The notes beneath the pieces were generated by a model that saw nothing but the letters and a program-made list of their open reading frames with translations, made no database searches and had not been told where the DNA came from. Shown here piece after piece: positions 37,001-45,400 of a stretch of DNA of 64,000 nucleotides (positions are counted from its first letter, which is position 1; every line of letters starts with the position of its first letter). This DNA comes from Caprella mutica (taxonomy: Eukaryota; Arthropoda; Malacostraca; Amphipoda; Caprellidae). The stretch is taken from NCBI GenBank assembly GCA_947561585.1, contig CANNZV010000332.1, positions 310,001 to 374,000 on the forward strand, written 5' to 3'. The position numbers and the translations under genes are program-made.

Positions 37001-38883
37001 TGGAAGAATATAAAGTTTTGCCATTAGATTTTTAGAAAAATACTTACTTGAATGAATATTTAATTGACCGAATTTCAATGTTTTGAATATTTAATTATTT
37101 ATGGTGCACGCAACCTTATTATTTAATTCATAGCATCAATTCATATAAATTTATTTCCTAATTATACATGGTAGCTATCATCAGCTTTTTAAGTAGTCAG
37201 TTAACGCTGCTCATTGTCCTGCTATTCATTTGTTTCATCATTCAGGTTGCTGAGGGTACAGGACTCGCTTTCATCGTGTTCACACAAGCCATCGTTGAGT
37301 TACCAGGTAGTAACTTCTGGTCAGTGAGTTTCTTCCTCATGTTGCTGGCTTTGGGTCTGGGCTCACAGTTCGGTACCATGGAAGGAGTCATCACTAACCT
37401 CTTCGACATGAGCGTTTTTGCTAGGGTTAGAAAAGAAGTACTTACTGGTGAGTTTATTACTAATCTGACCAAATTATCATTCAAGTTCCCTCTTTCGTTT
37501 GAAATCCTATAACGTTTGCATGTTTTATCATTTAATGGTCATAGAATAAAATAACATATAGCTATTGTTTTAAAAAGAGTCAAAGACCTTCCCAACAAAA
37601 TTTAAATATAATTTTTTTTTCACGTCGTGCTACTCGTATTTCTTCAGGTTGCGTATGCCTAGTTTCCATGCTCATTGGCCTCGTTTTCTGCACGGGGGCT
37701 GGTGAATACTGGCTCACACTCTTCGACACATTCGCTGGCTCTATGGGACTTATTTTCATTGCTCTTTTCGAGAGTTTGGTCATGGCCTATGTCTACGGTC
37801 ACAAGAGATTCTCAGATGACATTGAGAAGATGATAGGTACTTTTCAAATACCATATATATAATATAAACTAAGGCTTACAGCAAAATAAAGCATTGATAT
37901 TTATTGGAATGTTGTTTAAACTAAGAAAAAATATTTATACGTTAAATATGAAATATTTTCTGGTATTTTAGGAGAAAGACCAGGTTTGTACTGGCAGGCG
38001 ACCTGGCGGTTCATCTGTCCCATCACAATCTTCACCATCATCGTGTCCTCCACTATCTACAGATTCATTGAACCTTCCGACTACCCTGCCTACAAACGAG
38101 AATTGGTGTGTAGATTATTATTATTCATTTCCGAAGAAAAATTAGATTTAACATACATGTGCATCAACAGAAATAATAATTATGAACGCATAATATATTA
38201 AATCACAAGTAGAAGCTGAACAATCAATAGCTACTACTATTGATACATTTATCTAATATCCTAGATAACTTAAAAGAACCACGATAAACTAGAATGATTT
38301 TTTTAGAATTAACTCATGAAATGATCATTATATTTTCTCAGGGTATATCCGTTGATGAGGCGTACCCACCCTGGGCAATGTTCGTGTCCTTTGCCCTGTT
38401 GTGTGGAGGCATTCTTCCCATACCCATTGTATACTTAATGCGCCGCTTCCAGTGCATCAGACTAGACTCAGACATCCACCAGGCTTCCATAAAGAGGGTG
38501 GAGACAACCATGTCTACTCAGGGCATGATAAGGGGTGAAGAGGTCAGTGGTGTCCTTTATATTGACTTGCATGGTGCAAAAATATAACTTTGTATACCCA
38601 ACATGAACATTAGGTACCGATATATAATATATACATAAGAAAAATACATAATAAGATGTCTATATTAGTATGAAGATTTTCGTCCATTCACGTCTCCATA
38701 GAATATTAACAAACTTACTTTCAATATCATTTAGACTCACCAACAGTCATTAGAAGGTAGTTTGCGTATTTGTTTAGTAACTTGTCTGTACCACCCCAGT
38801 TGCCCCCAAGTGACACCTCTGACAGTGAATGGACGAATCTCTTCTCGAATAGAGTTAACTCGAGCTCTAGTCTCGATTTCTAG
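9754..38883 (+). CDS. SLC6 family Na+/Cl- dependent transporter, SLC6A15/A17/A18-like (whole gene span)
   Basis: Plasma-membrane symporter of the neurotransmitter/amino-acid transporter family. Phase-consistent exons: 9754-10012, 32033-32134, 32265-32395, 32594-32738, 35750-35838, 36150-36260, 36342-36583, 36768-36948, 37246-37447, 37648-37836, 37972-38105, 38342-38542 and last exon 38800-38883, giving about 689 residues, a normal family length. TM1 has the NVWRFPYL signature and the GGGAFLIPY run; KGIQSSGK before TM5 and the large loop after TM7 fit the SLC6A15-type branch better than monoamine or GABA transporters. Potential N-glycosylation sites (NET, NVT, NIT, NMT) lie in the two big external loops. 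Substrate is inferred (neutral amino acids or orphan). A second candidate 3' exon lies at 41819. Intron 1 is 22 kb. The first in-frame ATG is 9754, behind an in-frame stop at 9730. Subfamily call is from memory of family motifs, without alignment. Confidence 0.93.
10097..10273. mobile_element. GGGTAAGTTC-family palindromic MITE, copy 2
   Basis: GAATTATCGAATAGTTCCAC in the left arm pairs with GACCGATAATTCATATCTTA at the right, followed by CCCT. The left arm carries a small insertion or duplication. It lies 85 nt inside SLC6 intron 1. Confidence 0.65.
11083..11222. repeat. 22-bp minisatellite
   Basis: Six copies of TACTGTGTATACTGTATAGA plus two bases, unit ends nearly identical. Confidence 0.92.
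12242..12690. mobile_element. Foldback built of ACACCGGTGT-like repeats with 21-bp TIRs
   Basis: TGTTCTCTTATCAGTAAAAA (12342-12362) and its complement (12670-12690) enclose arms of degenerate GGTGTTAACA / ACACCAATGG repeats that switch orientation near 12475. A leading run of the same repeat lies outside the left TIR (12242-12341). Confidence 0.75.
13365..14216. repeat. 45-bp satellite, about 19 copies
   Basis: Tandem unit beginning AGTACAATGATGTCCAAGAC, length 45, with four identical units at the left end and more varied units to the right. Because 45 is a multiple of three, several minus-strand frames stay open for hundreds of codons; that is a by-product, not a gene. Confidence 0.96.
15000..15155. 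repeat. 25-bp minisatellite
   Basis: About six copies based on ACTCGTTCTATTACTCGTTC, the last ones degenerate. Confidence 0.85.
16461..16659. mobile_element. GGGTAAGTTC-family palindromic MITE, copy 3
   Basis: AGGGTGAGTTCCGAATTATC at left; right end complement TGGGTAAATTCCTAGTTATT. Arms of about 90 bp pair almost throughout. Confidence 0.9.
17555..17755. repeat. 17-bp minisatellite TTACCCCATACAAATAG
   Basis: About ten copies with variants such as CATTCACA in place of CATACAAA and shortened units. Confidence 0.88.
18396..18531. repeat. 24-bp minisatellite
   Basis: Six copies of CACCTTTTTAGTCATCTTGA plus TACA. Open in both directions because 24 is a multiple of three; not coding. Confidence 0.93.
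18690..18910 (+). pseudogene. Non-LTR reverse transcriptase remnant C
   Basis: Plus-strand reading contains [20 protein letters not shown] followed 15 residues on by FSDDTIL, matching the [21 protein letters not shown] and YADDT blocks of jockey-like RTs. YADD has become FSDD. About 70 codons only. Confidence 0.75.
19525..19690. repeat. Imperfect palindrome with a 14-bp central stem
   Basis: ATGAACAATAATTC and GAATTATTGTTCAT (19579-19623) form the core; outer ACTGTATAT repeats pair more loosely. Possibly a decayed MITE. Confidence 0.5.
20237..20466. repeat. 30-bp minisatellite
   Basis: Eight nearly identical copies of GAGTATTCATACGATAATTG plus ten bases. Open on both strands by length alone. 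Confidence 0.95.
21270..21436. mobile_element. GGGTAAGTTC-family palindromic MITE, copy 4
   Basis: Left GGGTATGTTTCGAGTTAGCG with CCTGTTCCACA; right CGAAGATGTGGAACTGACTC then ATAATTCGTAACTTTCCCT. The centre has diverged from copies 3 and 5. Confidence 0.8.
23750..24240. repeat. 24/26-bp satellite
   Basis: A homogeneous block (about 23930-24215) of AACCTGTACTAACTGATCCA plus four bases, preceded by a mixed block of 24- and 26-bp variants with CTGACTGATC. Minus-strand openness is due to the 24-bp unit. Confidence 0.95.
24455..24640 (+). pseudogene. Tc1-like transposase fragment (N-terminal DNA-binding region)
   Basis: Reads [34 protein letters not shown], a stop, then [15 protein letters not shown]. 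This follows Tc1-family transposase order: GRPRKLSERDRR, AELN, STKTVRREL of the second helix-turn-helix. One stop; the catalytic region is not found nearby. Confidence 0.8.
25181..25226. repeat. Short hairpin, 16-bp stem
   Basis: AATAGTGAACAAATTT and AAATTTGTTCACTATT around a 14-nt loop, perfectly paired. Confidence 0.85.
25497..25556. repeat. Short hairpin, 15-bp stem
   Basis: AATACCCGTCGTGTG and CACACGACGGGTATT, perfect, with a 30-nt loop. Could be a solo MITE end pair. Confidence 0.85.
26903..27204. mobile_element. 302-bp MITE with ~85-bp TIRs
   Basis: Left arm from CCAATAGACCAGTAAAATAA to TTCGTACGGGGATAA pairs with the right arm from TTATCCCCGTAAGAATATAA to TTTACTGGTTTATTGG at about 80%. 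No ORF. Confidence 0.8.
27342..27549. mobile_element. GGGTAAGTTC-family palindromic MITE, copy 5 (near-perfect hairpin)
   Basis: 208 bp whose two halves are almost exact inverse copies meeting at AACCCGGGTT. Outer block AAGTTCTTAATTATCGGTCA, inner block TGTTATTATTACACAGTG. The youngest-looking member in the window. Confidence 0.95.
27895..28102. mobile_element. 208-bp Tc1/mariner-type MITE with TA duplication
   Basis: Perfect 24-bp ends starting CAGGGTGACCCACAAAAAAG, flanked by TA on each side. TA target and CAGGGTG end are usual for Tc1/mariner-derived MITEs. No transposase. Confidence 0.92.
28550..28717. mobile_element. GGGTAAGTTC-family palindromic MITE, copy 6
   Basis: AGGGTAAATTACGAATTATC at left and complementary AAGTGGAACCGTGCGATAAC then TGTACTTGCCCC at right; more degraded than copy 5. 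Confidence 0.75.
28835..29297. repeat. 32-bp minisatellite, about 14 copies
   Basis: Unit GTACTATCAGAGAAAAGAGT plus CACTGTGATGAT. Two variants, GTGATGAT and GTTATGGT, alternate toward the right end, suggesting a 64-bp higher-order unit. Confidence 0.95.
32033..32134 (+). CDS. SLC6 transporter exon 2: TM2
   Basis: Acceptor TTGCAG, donor GTAAAG. Codes residues 88-121 ([10 protein letters not shown] through [15 protein letters not shown]), the TM2 block that continues the GGG turn of exon 1 across the 22-kb intron. Phase 1 at both ends. Confidence 0.92.
32265..32395 (+). CDS. SLC6 transporter exon 3: TM3
   Basis: Acceptor TTTCAG, donor GTGAGT. Codes residues 122-164, from [16 protein letters not shown] into TM3 with the [10 protein letters not shown] motif; the Tyr pair lies in the substrate-pathway region of SLC6 proteins. 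Ends in phase 0. Confidence 0.92.
32594..32738 (+). CDS. SLC6 transporter exon 4: extracellular loop 2
   Basis: Acceptor TTACAG, donor GTAAGA. Codes residues 165-212, beginning [16 protein letters not shown]. It holds two cysteines in the positions expected for the loop-2 disulphide (VCPNE and EECEM) and NET and NVT sequons. The AYFWFR stretch before TM4 resembles the SLC6A15-type branch. Ends in phase 1. Confidence 0.9.
32739..35749 (+). other. SLC6 intron 4 (3.0 kb)
   Basis: AT-rich with a 27-bp minisatellite (listed separately). A GC-richer patch (about 34610-34850) has no recognised ORF and may be an old element. Nothing coding seen. Confidence 0.7.
33405..33790. repeat. 27-bp minisatellite, about 13 copies
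   Basis: Units of TTAGGTAGTTTTAAATGACT plus ACCCTAG with point variation and short deletions. Confidence 0.93.
35750..35838 (+). CDS. SLC6 transporter exon 5: TM4
   Basis: Acceptor ACCCAG, donor GTAAGG. Codes residues 213-242 ([16 protein letters not shown] through KGIQSSGK). The GIQSSGK segment is highly typical of this branch. Too short to form a long ORF, but phase and splice sites fit both neighbours. Confidence 0.9.
36150..36260 (+). CDS. SLC6 transporter exon 6: TM5
   Basis: Acceptor CTTCAG, donor GTGAGT, phase 0 at both ends. Codes residues 243-279: [20 protein letters not shown] (TM5), then a loop ending HMFTPD. Confidence 0.92.
36342..36583 (+). CDS. SLC6 transporter exon 7: TM6 and TM7
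   Basis: Acceptor TTACAG, donor GTGAGT. Codes residues 280-359, with [20 protein letters not shown] (unwound TM6), ASYN, and the TM7 block ending [15 protein letters not shown]. The Asn in ASYN sits where Na+ is coordinated in the family. Ends in phase 2. Confidence 0.93.
36768..36948 (+). CDS. SLC6 transporter exon 8: extracellular loop 4
   Basis: Acceptor GGGCAG, donor GTAACT. Codes residues 360-420, a long hydrophilic loop with NIT and NMT sequons, ending QLDE just before the TM8 exon. A long loop 4 is characteristic of SLC6A15-A20 type proteins. Phase fits both neighbours. Confidence 0.9.
37246..37447 (+). CDS. SLC6 transporter exon 9: TM8
   Basis: Acceptor TTCAG, donor GTGAGT. Codes residues 421-487: [20 protein letters not shown], then [19 protein letters not shown] (TM8, with the LGLGSQFG Na+-site stretch). 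Ends in phase 1. Confidence 0.93.
37648..37836 (+). CDS. SLC6 transporter exon 10: TM9 and TM10
   Basis: Acceptor CTTCAG, donor GTACTT. Codes residues 488-550, with [34 protein letters not shown] and the conserved cytosolic run [10 protein letters not shown]. Confidence 0.92.
37972..38105 (+). CDS. SLC6 transporter exon 11: TM11
   Basis: Acceptor TTTTAG, donor GTGTGT. Codes residues 551-595: [20 protein letters not shown], continuing through TM11 to YPAYKREL. Ends in phase 0. Confidence 0.9.
38342..38542 (+). CDS. SLC6 transporter exon 12: TM12 and C-terminal tail
   Basis: Acceptor TCTCAG, donor GTCAGT. Codes residues 596-662: [30 protein letters not shown] and a cytosolic tail ending MIRGEE. 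If the donor is not used, reading continues 14 codons to a stop at 38587. Phase 0 at the 3' end, compatible with both candidate last exons. Confidence 0.88.
38800..38883 (+). CDS. SLC6 transporter last exon, form a
   Basis: A pyrimidine-rich tract and CCCCAG acceptor open an in-phase reading of 27 codons ([16 protein letters not shown], then a Ser-rich end LDF) closed by TAG at 38881. The block is GC-richer than its surroundings. Acidic/Ser-rich short tails are usual at SLC6 C-termini. It is the nearer of two candidate last exons. Splicing is inferred. Confidence 0.65.
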   Translation: MPPSDTSDSEWTNLFSNRVNSSSSLDF

Positions 38884-41818
38884 GGTAAGGTGTGAACCAC
38901 ACTAACAAAAATGAGAAAATATTCTCATTTAACATCCTCACCACATCTATACACTAACTAACGCTCTGTAGGAATGGTATTGTGGATGCCAGCCTCATCA
39001 GTGTCACATAAACTGTGATCCCTTTTCAATTAATACAGAGATTTTATTCTTAAACAGATACCAGCGTGTACTTTATACCATGTATTTAATTAACGTCAAA
39101 ATGCTTTTCCTAATCCATAAAATGATTTTGAATATTTAAAAACAAAAATTAATTAAAATTCGAGTTTTCCTGAATAAATCCTTCATTCATAAACTTGTGA
39201 ATTTGTTTACTAACTCGCTTCTTAAACTATGTAGAATTTTACTTATGTGTGAACATTATATTGAATTCATTATTATATTCATTTAAATAAGTGAAAATCA
39301 TAGTATAGCAGTTATTTCAATTGAACTATACAATAAATTTCGCTGAAAATTTTACTTTAAAATCAGATACAGTGAGCCACAATAGTGCACTTAGTAGTTT
39401 GTAATATGTGTCGGGAAAACAAAATTTTCTTTTTCGTCTTGAATACATATTATATAGTATCTAAGATGAAAAGTGATACTATCAATATAGATGAACCTAT
39501 TACATGAATAATTTTCATTATTAACATATAATGTAAACTAATTAGGTATAAGATGCTACCCATTTCAATTGTCAAACTTTTTTTGCAACGCCTAGACGGA
39601 ATTGGAGTTTAATGTTTGTTGTACATTACCGAGTAGACTTCTATGCGGTGTAATTAAAGGCAAGAAGAAAAATTATAAGGTAAAGGTATACCTAACATCA
39701 AAATGTTAGCTTGTTTGACACCACCATTTATTATATTGCGTCACCTAAAGTGTAATCTTGTACGTTACTATCTTCACTTTCCAATAACTCATGCAATGAT
39801 TTAGTAAATTAATCACACTTGATGATTTTACCATTTATTTTCTTGATTACTTCACAAACTGGTGTCATAACCAATGAAATGAGACGTGTATGGTAAATAT
39901 TTTATTCTACCTACTTACTATCACTTGTACATAGCTACATGCTATCGAATTACCGTGCATTGCTACCCTCCAGACGTAAAACCACAACTTATCTGAAACG
40001 AGTTCTAATGTGTTCGTATTCGAATGGTAGATCGATAAGACTAAAGCACCATGACACTTCTCAATGATGTAAATCCATATCTATTCCATCATTAATCACC
40101 ATATTCTTTGCTCAAAAATAGAGGCTACTTTTTGTAAATTGTGAATTCTTATTTTATTCTTCATATTTTCCATCACCACCACTCACCAGAAAATATTACA
40201 AAATATTCAAGAATAGATACATTTGTGCACCAATTACTTGATATGTTTGACAACAATCCAAATATGAAGGAAAATCCCCATCCGTAGGTTGAGTAAAACA
40301 GAGTTAAAATATTTCTTGCTAGCTCAGACTGAGACCAGATATTTATTTTAACTCTGTACCACATTATAGAGTGTGACTATTCTCTCCAAATTTCTGTCTG
40401 TCTAACTCACTTCCTTTTTCTTGCACGCCTCATTATCTTGCCCTCAGCTTCCAAGAAACGAATCAGGTATCTGGAGTATTTATTAGGGACAGTGAGTAAA
40501 CCGACGCAGGTTCCATCTTATTCTTCCTCTAAATGCTGCCCAATTGCTGAGCTATATATTAAATATATAGTGGAATACAGCTAATTAACTATGACATACG
40601 CTTTAAAATTACTTTATTTCTGTTTTCTGAACTGGTCGTTTACCTTTCAGTACAGCTAATCTGTAACTCAACAATTTGAATCAACAATTTAATTGCCTAT
40701 ATAAAAGTACATCATTATATGTTGCAAGTAGCTACTAAACTTTATGATCATTTTCTCATCAAAATCCTGGCCTTTATCTAATTTCTTTTGTCTCGTCCTT
40801 TTACTCACTGCTCAATGTTATATACTTACTATATATGTAACGCATATTTTAAGTAACCTCTATGTCAATATGTAATTGAACTATGGATCATTTCTTAGCA
40901 GCTAGACTTAGGTAGTCACTAACGCTTTTGTTTTCCACACGCTACCTAACTGTGCCAATTAGGTACCAGCATTGGAGGTATTATCTTCGAAACTAAAAGG
41001 AGTAAATCTCCCAATCCTCCTGTTGATGATGATAGAGCTACAGTCATCATGTTCAATACGCCCAATACTTTGAGAGTGCCTAAATAAATGTAAATGACTT
41101 CTTTTAAAATACTTAATCCTGAAATAGTAGTTAGTTTTTGGTAACATTCTTGTCTAAGATGTGCTTGTTTTCAATATTTTAAAAACCATCTGTCGGGATC
41201 ATGCATCTCCTTTATATTAGCTACATCATCAATTTTAGAATGTAAAAAATCTTTAGATGATTATTTTTAAGAATTTTTATTGTTTCTAAATTTGATCTTC
41301 TATTTTAATGCATGGCGGATTGACATATACATATATGCATGAGCCTCTGTTCAAGAAGTAGTACATCGATTATTCTTTATTATTATTTAATTAACTTATC
41401 TGTTTTTTGTATCCTAACATTTATCCTGTATTTGCTTTAGTAACATCTAACCCCTTAGCCTACTCCTGATACTTAGGATAAGTGCATTAAATACTCCACT
41501 CACCATATATCACTATTAGTAGTTCACATTCCTCATATCTTTTACATCTATGTTATGGTACGGTAAGTAATACATTTAATTATTCGTTTTGTAAATTAAT
41601 GCCTCCTTTATCATTAAATACATCGATACCTATCTGCATGTATTAGTTAAAAACTATACATTAGTTAATTCCTGAGCTCTTATAATTGAATTTCTTTCAG
41701 TTCGTTAAGAATGCTCTTACAATAAAATGTCCCTGTTAATATTATAATATATATATTGACAAATAAATTTTCTTTGTTAAAATCTTATAGTTCTGACGTT
41801 AGCTATCTTTCTTAACAG
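38884..41818. other. Stretch between the two candidate SLC6 last exons
   Basis: AT-rich, acting as 3' flank for form a and intron for form b. I see no further exon, transposon or tandem array in it. Confidence 0.5.
39173..39178 (+). promoter_or_regulatory. Candidate poly(A) signal after SLC6 last exon a
   Basis: AATAAA about 290 nt after the TAG at 38881. Consistent with use of form a as a last exon, but weak in AT-rich DNA. Confidence 0.25.
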
Positions 41819-41911
41819 CTGGAAGAATATCACGATTCTCCAGGAGAAGAAGAGGAGGATGATAGAGGTCTGCAGGTCCCTACAGGTAAATTCCGAATGG
41901 AGGTGCTCTAG
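41819..41911 (+). CDS. SLC6 transporter alternative last exon, form b (candidate)
   Basis: After TTTCTTAACAG an in-phase stretch reads LEEYHDSPGEEEEDDRGLQV and then nine further codons to TAG at 41909-41911. A GTAAAT donor at 41886 could instead pass to an unseen further exon. Its strongly acidic composition differs from form a. It would join the phase-0 donor at 38542 across 3.3 kb. Exon status rests on phase, splice sites and composition only. Confidence 0.5.
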   Translation: MEEYHDSPGEEEEDDRGLQVPTGKFRMEVL

Positions 41912-44900
41912 GCTGAACCTGAAGAGTTGTAACTTCGCTGAAATTAGTTTTTGAATCTCCAAATCTCTTCCCATAATAGATGAAATAGAAATTAGAAATG
42001 CATTCATAATGAGGTTTAGCTGAATCATAAGCTCAAACCAATTTTGTTAAATTATGATCTTTTCCTATTAATTCAGCAAATGTTTAACATGAATTGGTTC
42101 ACATTTTAAGTTATATTTCTAAAAATGTAAATAGATTTAATTGTTGAAATTTCGATTCAAACATCAATATTAAATATGTTTAATCATTACAAAGTTGTAC
42201 ACGTTTTAAGGTTATGTATGTAAAGTACAGTTGCTCAATTGATTTAGGTTAAATTTTAAAATGCACGATTGTTACCACAAATTTTAATCCTTGATTATGT
42301 TCTATATTTTAAATCAACTTTTTTATTCTTTTGAGAAATACTATCTAATATGAAATACTATTTGGTAATTTCAATTTACTTTACATTTTGTTCATTTATT
42401 AACAGCACAAATCATTTTTCCTAAATTCCCATCTCATATATTGGGAAAATTCTGACTGAAACTATTGGGTTATTATTTATGAAAAAGTGATACAAGTTGT
42501 TAAATCCATCATATATCGTATCCTACGCTATTTCCATTTTAACGCAATCAAGGAAAATCTGTTGATGCATCATACTTTCTATAGATATACTAATATAACA
42601 TAACATAGTTTTAAACTATGCAACCAATAAATGAATTGAAAGTCGATGTTGCCACAACCAAACGGGTGAACCACTGTGTCAAATAGATACCGTATAACTT
42701 CTAATTCTGATTTACATTTCCTAATACACTTTTTGAACACATCACGGTTCATGCTTTCAGTCTTATCTCAAACTGTCCTATATATCATGGATTACGATTT
42801 TCAGATGGATTTCCACAATTGGATCCAATATTTTCAACACCAGGTAGTGCTTAAACTGTTAGTAGAAAATTGACCACTACCTAAATAAGCTAACATGTAT
42901 CCGTATTTATCTAGATGAGTCTTAGATCCTTGTCATTTAGTAATCATGTTGATGTTTGAAATGTTTTGACGGATTGAGATAGATTTTAAGTGACAGTTGA
43001 ATTAAAATTACTTGAGTCATGAAAAAGACAGGAAATTCATTATTATTAGAAATGCAGAGATGCTCAGTTGAATATCCCATTTGGATATGACCAAATTAGA
43101 AGAATTGTGAAGAGTTTCAACCTGATAGGTAGTGATCGACAGCTAGATAGGAACTAATAATCTAATTCTACCTAGTGTCAGAAGTTTTAAGACTAATAAT
43201 ACTATGCTTCCATTTAGAACTCGAAAATTCATCAATTTTCTGTCCTACAGACCTAATATTGATGACTTTTCGAAATAGTGAATTTATGATAATCCTAATA
43301 TGTAAAGAGTCTTGAGCAAGTAGAAAATGTTAGCAAAACTTAAGAACATATAATGGACCGTCTTAAGATCCACAATTCGATAGTTTCGGAAGTCTGGTAG
43401 CAGAATAATTTGAAGATTGATATTGTGAAGGAAATCATAGATTATTCATCTTTAATTGGAAAAACCTAATGGTATGTATACTCAGTTCTCGAACTTCCTG
43501 TTCACCCTATTTTGCTGAATATGTTAACAATTTAACTGTTGCTACAATTAGGTAATCTACTATTATGTACAATACTTAACTGCTTCCATTTTTTTTTAAA
43601 TTTCTGATATTTTGCTGCCTAGTTTAAAATGCCTAGTCATTTCACTTTAAGATTAAACTGACTGTAGTCTCTTGATGACTTGAAATACTAACTTGTTTCT
43701 CTGTGACAATGCCCTGCTGTTCCTAGTTTTTATCTAGCGCATTTATTACAATCTTTCTTTTTCTGGATTCTGTCTAAATCTTTGGTGTGGTAACTTTTAT
43801 AGATAATGTAAGATTTCTGATGTTTTTATAGTGTACATAGTAGTCTGTAGTGCAATGTAAATAAGACTGAAACAATGCATCTCTTAAGTGGTTATTATAG
43901 ATAAATCATGGCATCCAAAACATTCTCCTGATTTTGTAGATGTTCAATGTTGTTTTCCTAATGAATGACAAATTTCTAAAATACAAATCAACCTTAACAC
44001 TATTGGTACAATTCACAAAATAAAACTTGGATTGAAATTTTAGAAATGAAAAATTAAAATAATTCACAAGGAAGGCAAAAAGTACTTTTTATAATTAATC
44101 CTATTAAATGTTTAAAAATAACGGAAAAATTGATCGTATATATTTTTATATATCTCTATTCTACTTATAAATTGAATATTCAAGTGATATATAAACATTA
44201 ATTGGGATTTTATATAGCAATTATTAATACTCAAGTTTGTATTAGAGCTGAATACGGTTTGTTTCGTACCTATTACATATCAAATAATTGATATACATCA
44301 AATCAGTGCCATATTTCTTTATAAAGTAGCTATAATGATTTTATGCGTTTTTTCTAGTTATCAAATTAGAGTTTTAAGAGATTAAAATAACTCAAATTAT
44401 CTTTTTAGTTCAGCAATGTTAACTTTGTTCCACACTGAGGGTGATATGACTATTTTAACAATGAACTAAGTTAAACACTCAAATAACGAATATCGAAATT
44501 GGACTATTGAAATTCATTGTGATGTTTTTCAAACTCCTAATTGTTGAACTTTATAAATGGTCACTTGATATTTTCTTGTGATCACTTTAATCATATTCGG
44601 AATTTGAGTAGTTAGCCTAAATACACAACAGTGGTGTCTCACATGAACATTTTTTCAAAATTAAAATGCTGATTTTATCGTCATCTTTTATTATTTTAAA
44701 TATCACAACGAAATAACCTAAAATTTCAAATTGGGTGCTATTGAATAGTTTCAATAGAATAGAAAAATATGTTTACACAGATTAAAAGAATGAAGGTTCC
44801 ACTTTTAAATATTCTAGGTACTAAACTGACAAGTTAGTTCTTTAGACATGATGCATAATTGTTCAACCATACCTACCTTATGTACTTATTCAACTGAAAT

Positions 44901-45217
44901 AATGTTATGTAACATTGAGAGTTAACTAGTTTCAATAAAAGAGTTATACGAAAAAAAATGACAATTTATATTATCCAATCTACTGCAACACGACTTTCCT
45001 TTTTAGTTCCCCATGTATTTAGTCTTAAAAACAGTAATTGGTTTTTAATATATTTCTTTTGAAAATTAGCTTCTATTTTAAGAAGCAACTAATTGGTTCT
45101 AATACGCAAACACCATATCAATTTTGTATTCACTTAATCTAAATTATTAGATGTTTTCAATCCTAAAAATTAAATAAAATATAACATTGGAATCTCCGAC
45201 TGTGAACAATATATCCA
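41912..45217. other. Convergent intergenic region
   Basis: Lies between the 3' ends of the SLC6 and sugar transporter genes. AT-rich, no coding signal, no array or clear element seen. Confidence 0.6.
45044..45049 (-). promoter_or_regulatory. Candidate poly(A) signal of the sugar transporter
   Basis: ATTAAA read on the minus strand about 170 nt after the stop codon. Position is plausible, but the region is so AT-rich that chance is likely. Confidence 0.2.
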
Positions 45218-45400
45218 TCAACCAACTTGCTCTCCCACTGTCTCCTGAACAAAGAAGTAAGAGAAAAAAATGCCAAGAAACGAGATACTACTGTAGAAGA
45301 AGAGCACTCCTGCCTGTGTAAGACCTGATTGCATGGGGCTGTACAGTTGCAGGCTCATGAAGCCAATTATCTTTGCAAAGCAATTACTCAGACATGCAGC
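45218..45400 (-). CDS. Sugar transporter exon 10: TM11-TM12 and stop
   Basis: Acceptor TTTCAG, stop TGA at 45218-45220. Codes residues 446-505: TM11 (KIIGFMSLQLYSPM), TM12 (GVLFFYSSISFLGIFFSYFF), then VQETVGEQVG where the family usually has PETKG and a longer tail. Confidence 0.88.
   Translation of the reverse strand, partial: AACLSNCFAKIIGFMSLQLYSPMQSGLTQAGVLFFYSSISFLGIFFSYFFVQETVGEQVG

Noticed and set aside
36724..37078. Minus-strand ORFs over SLC6 exon 8
   Set aside because: Antisense shadows of the transporter exon.
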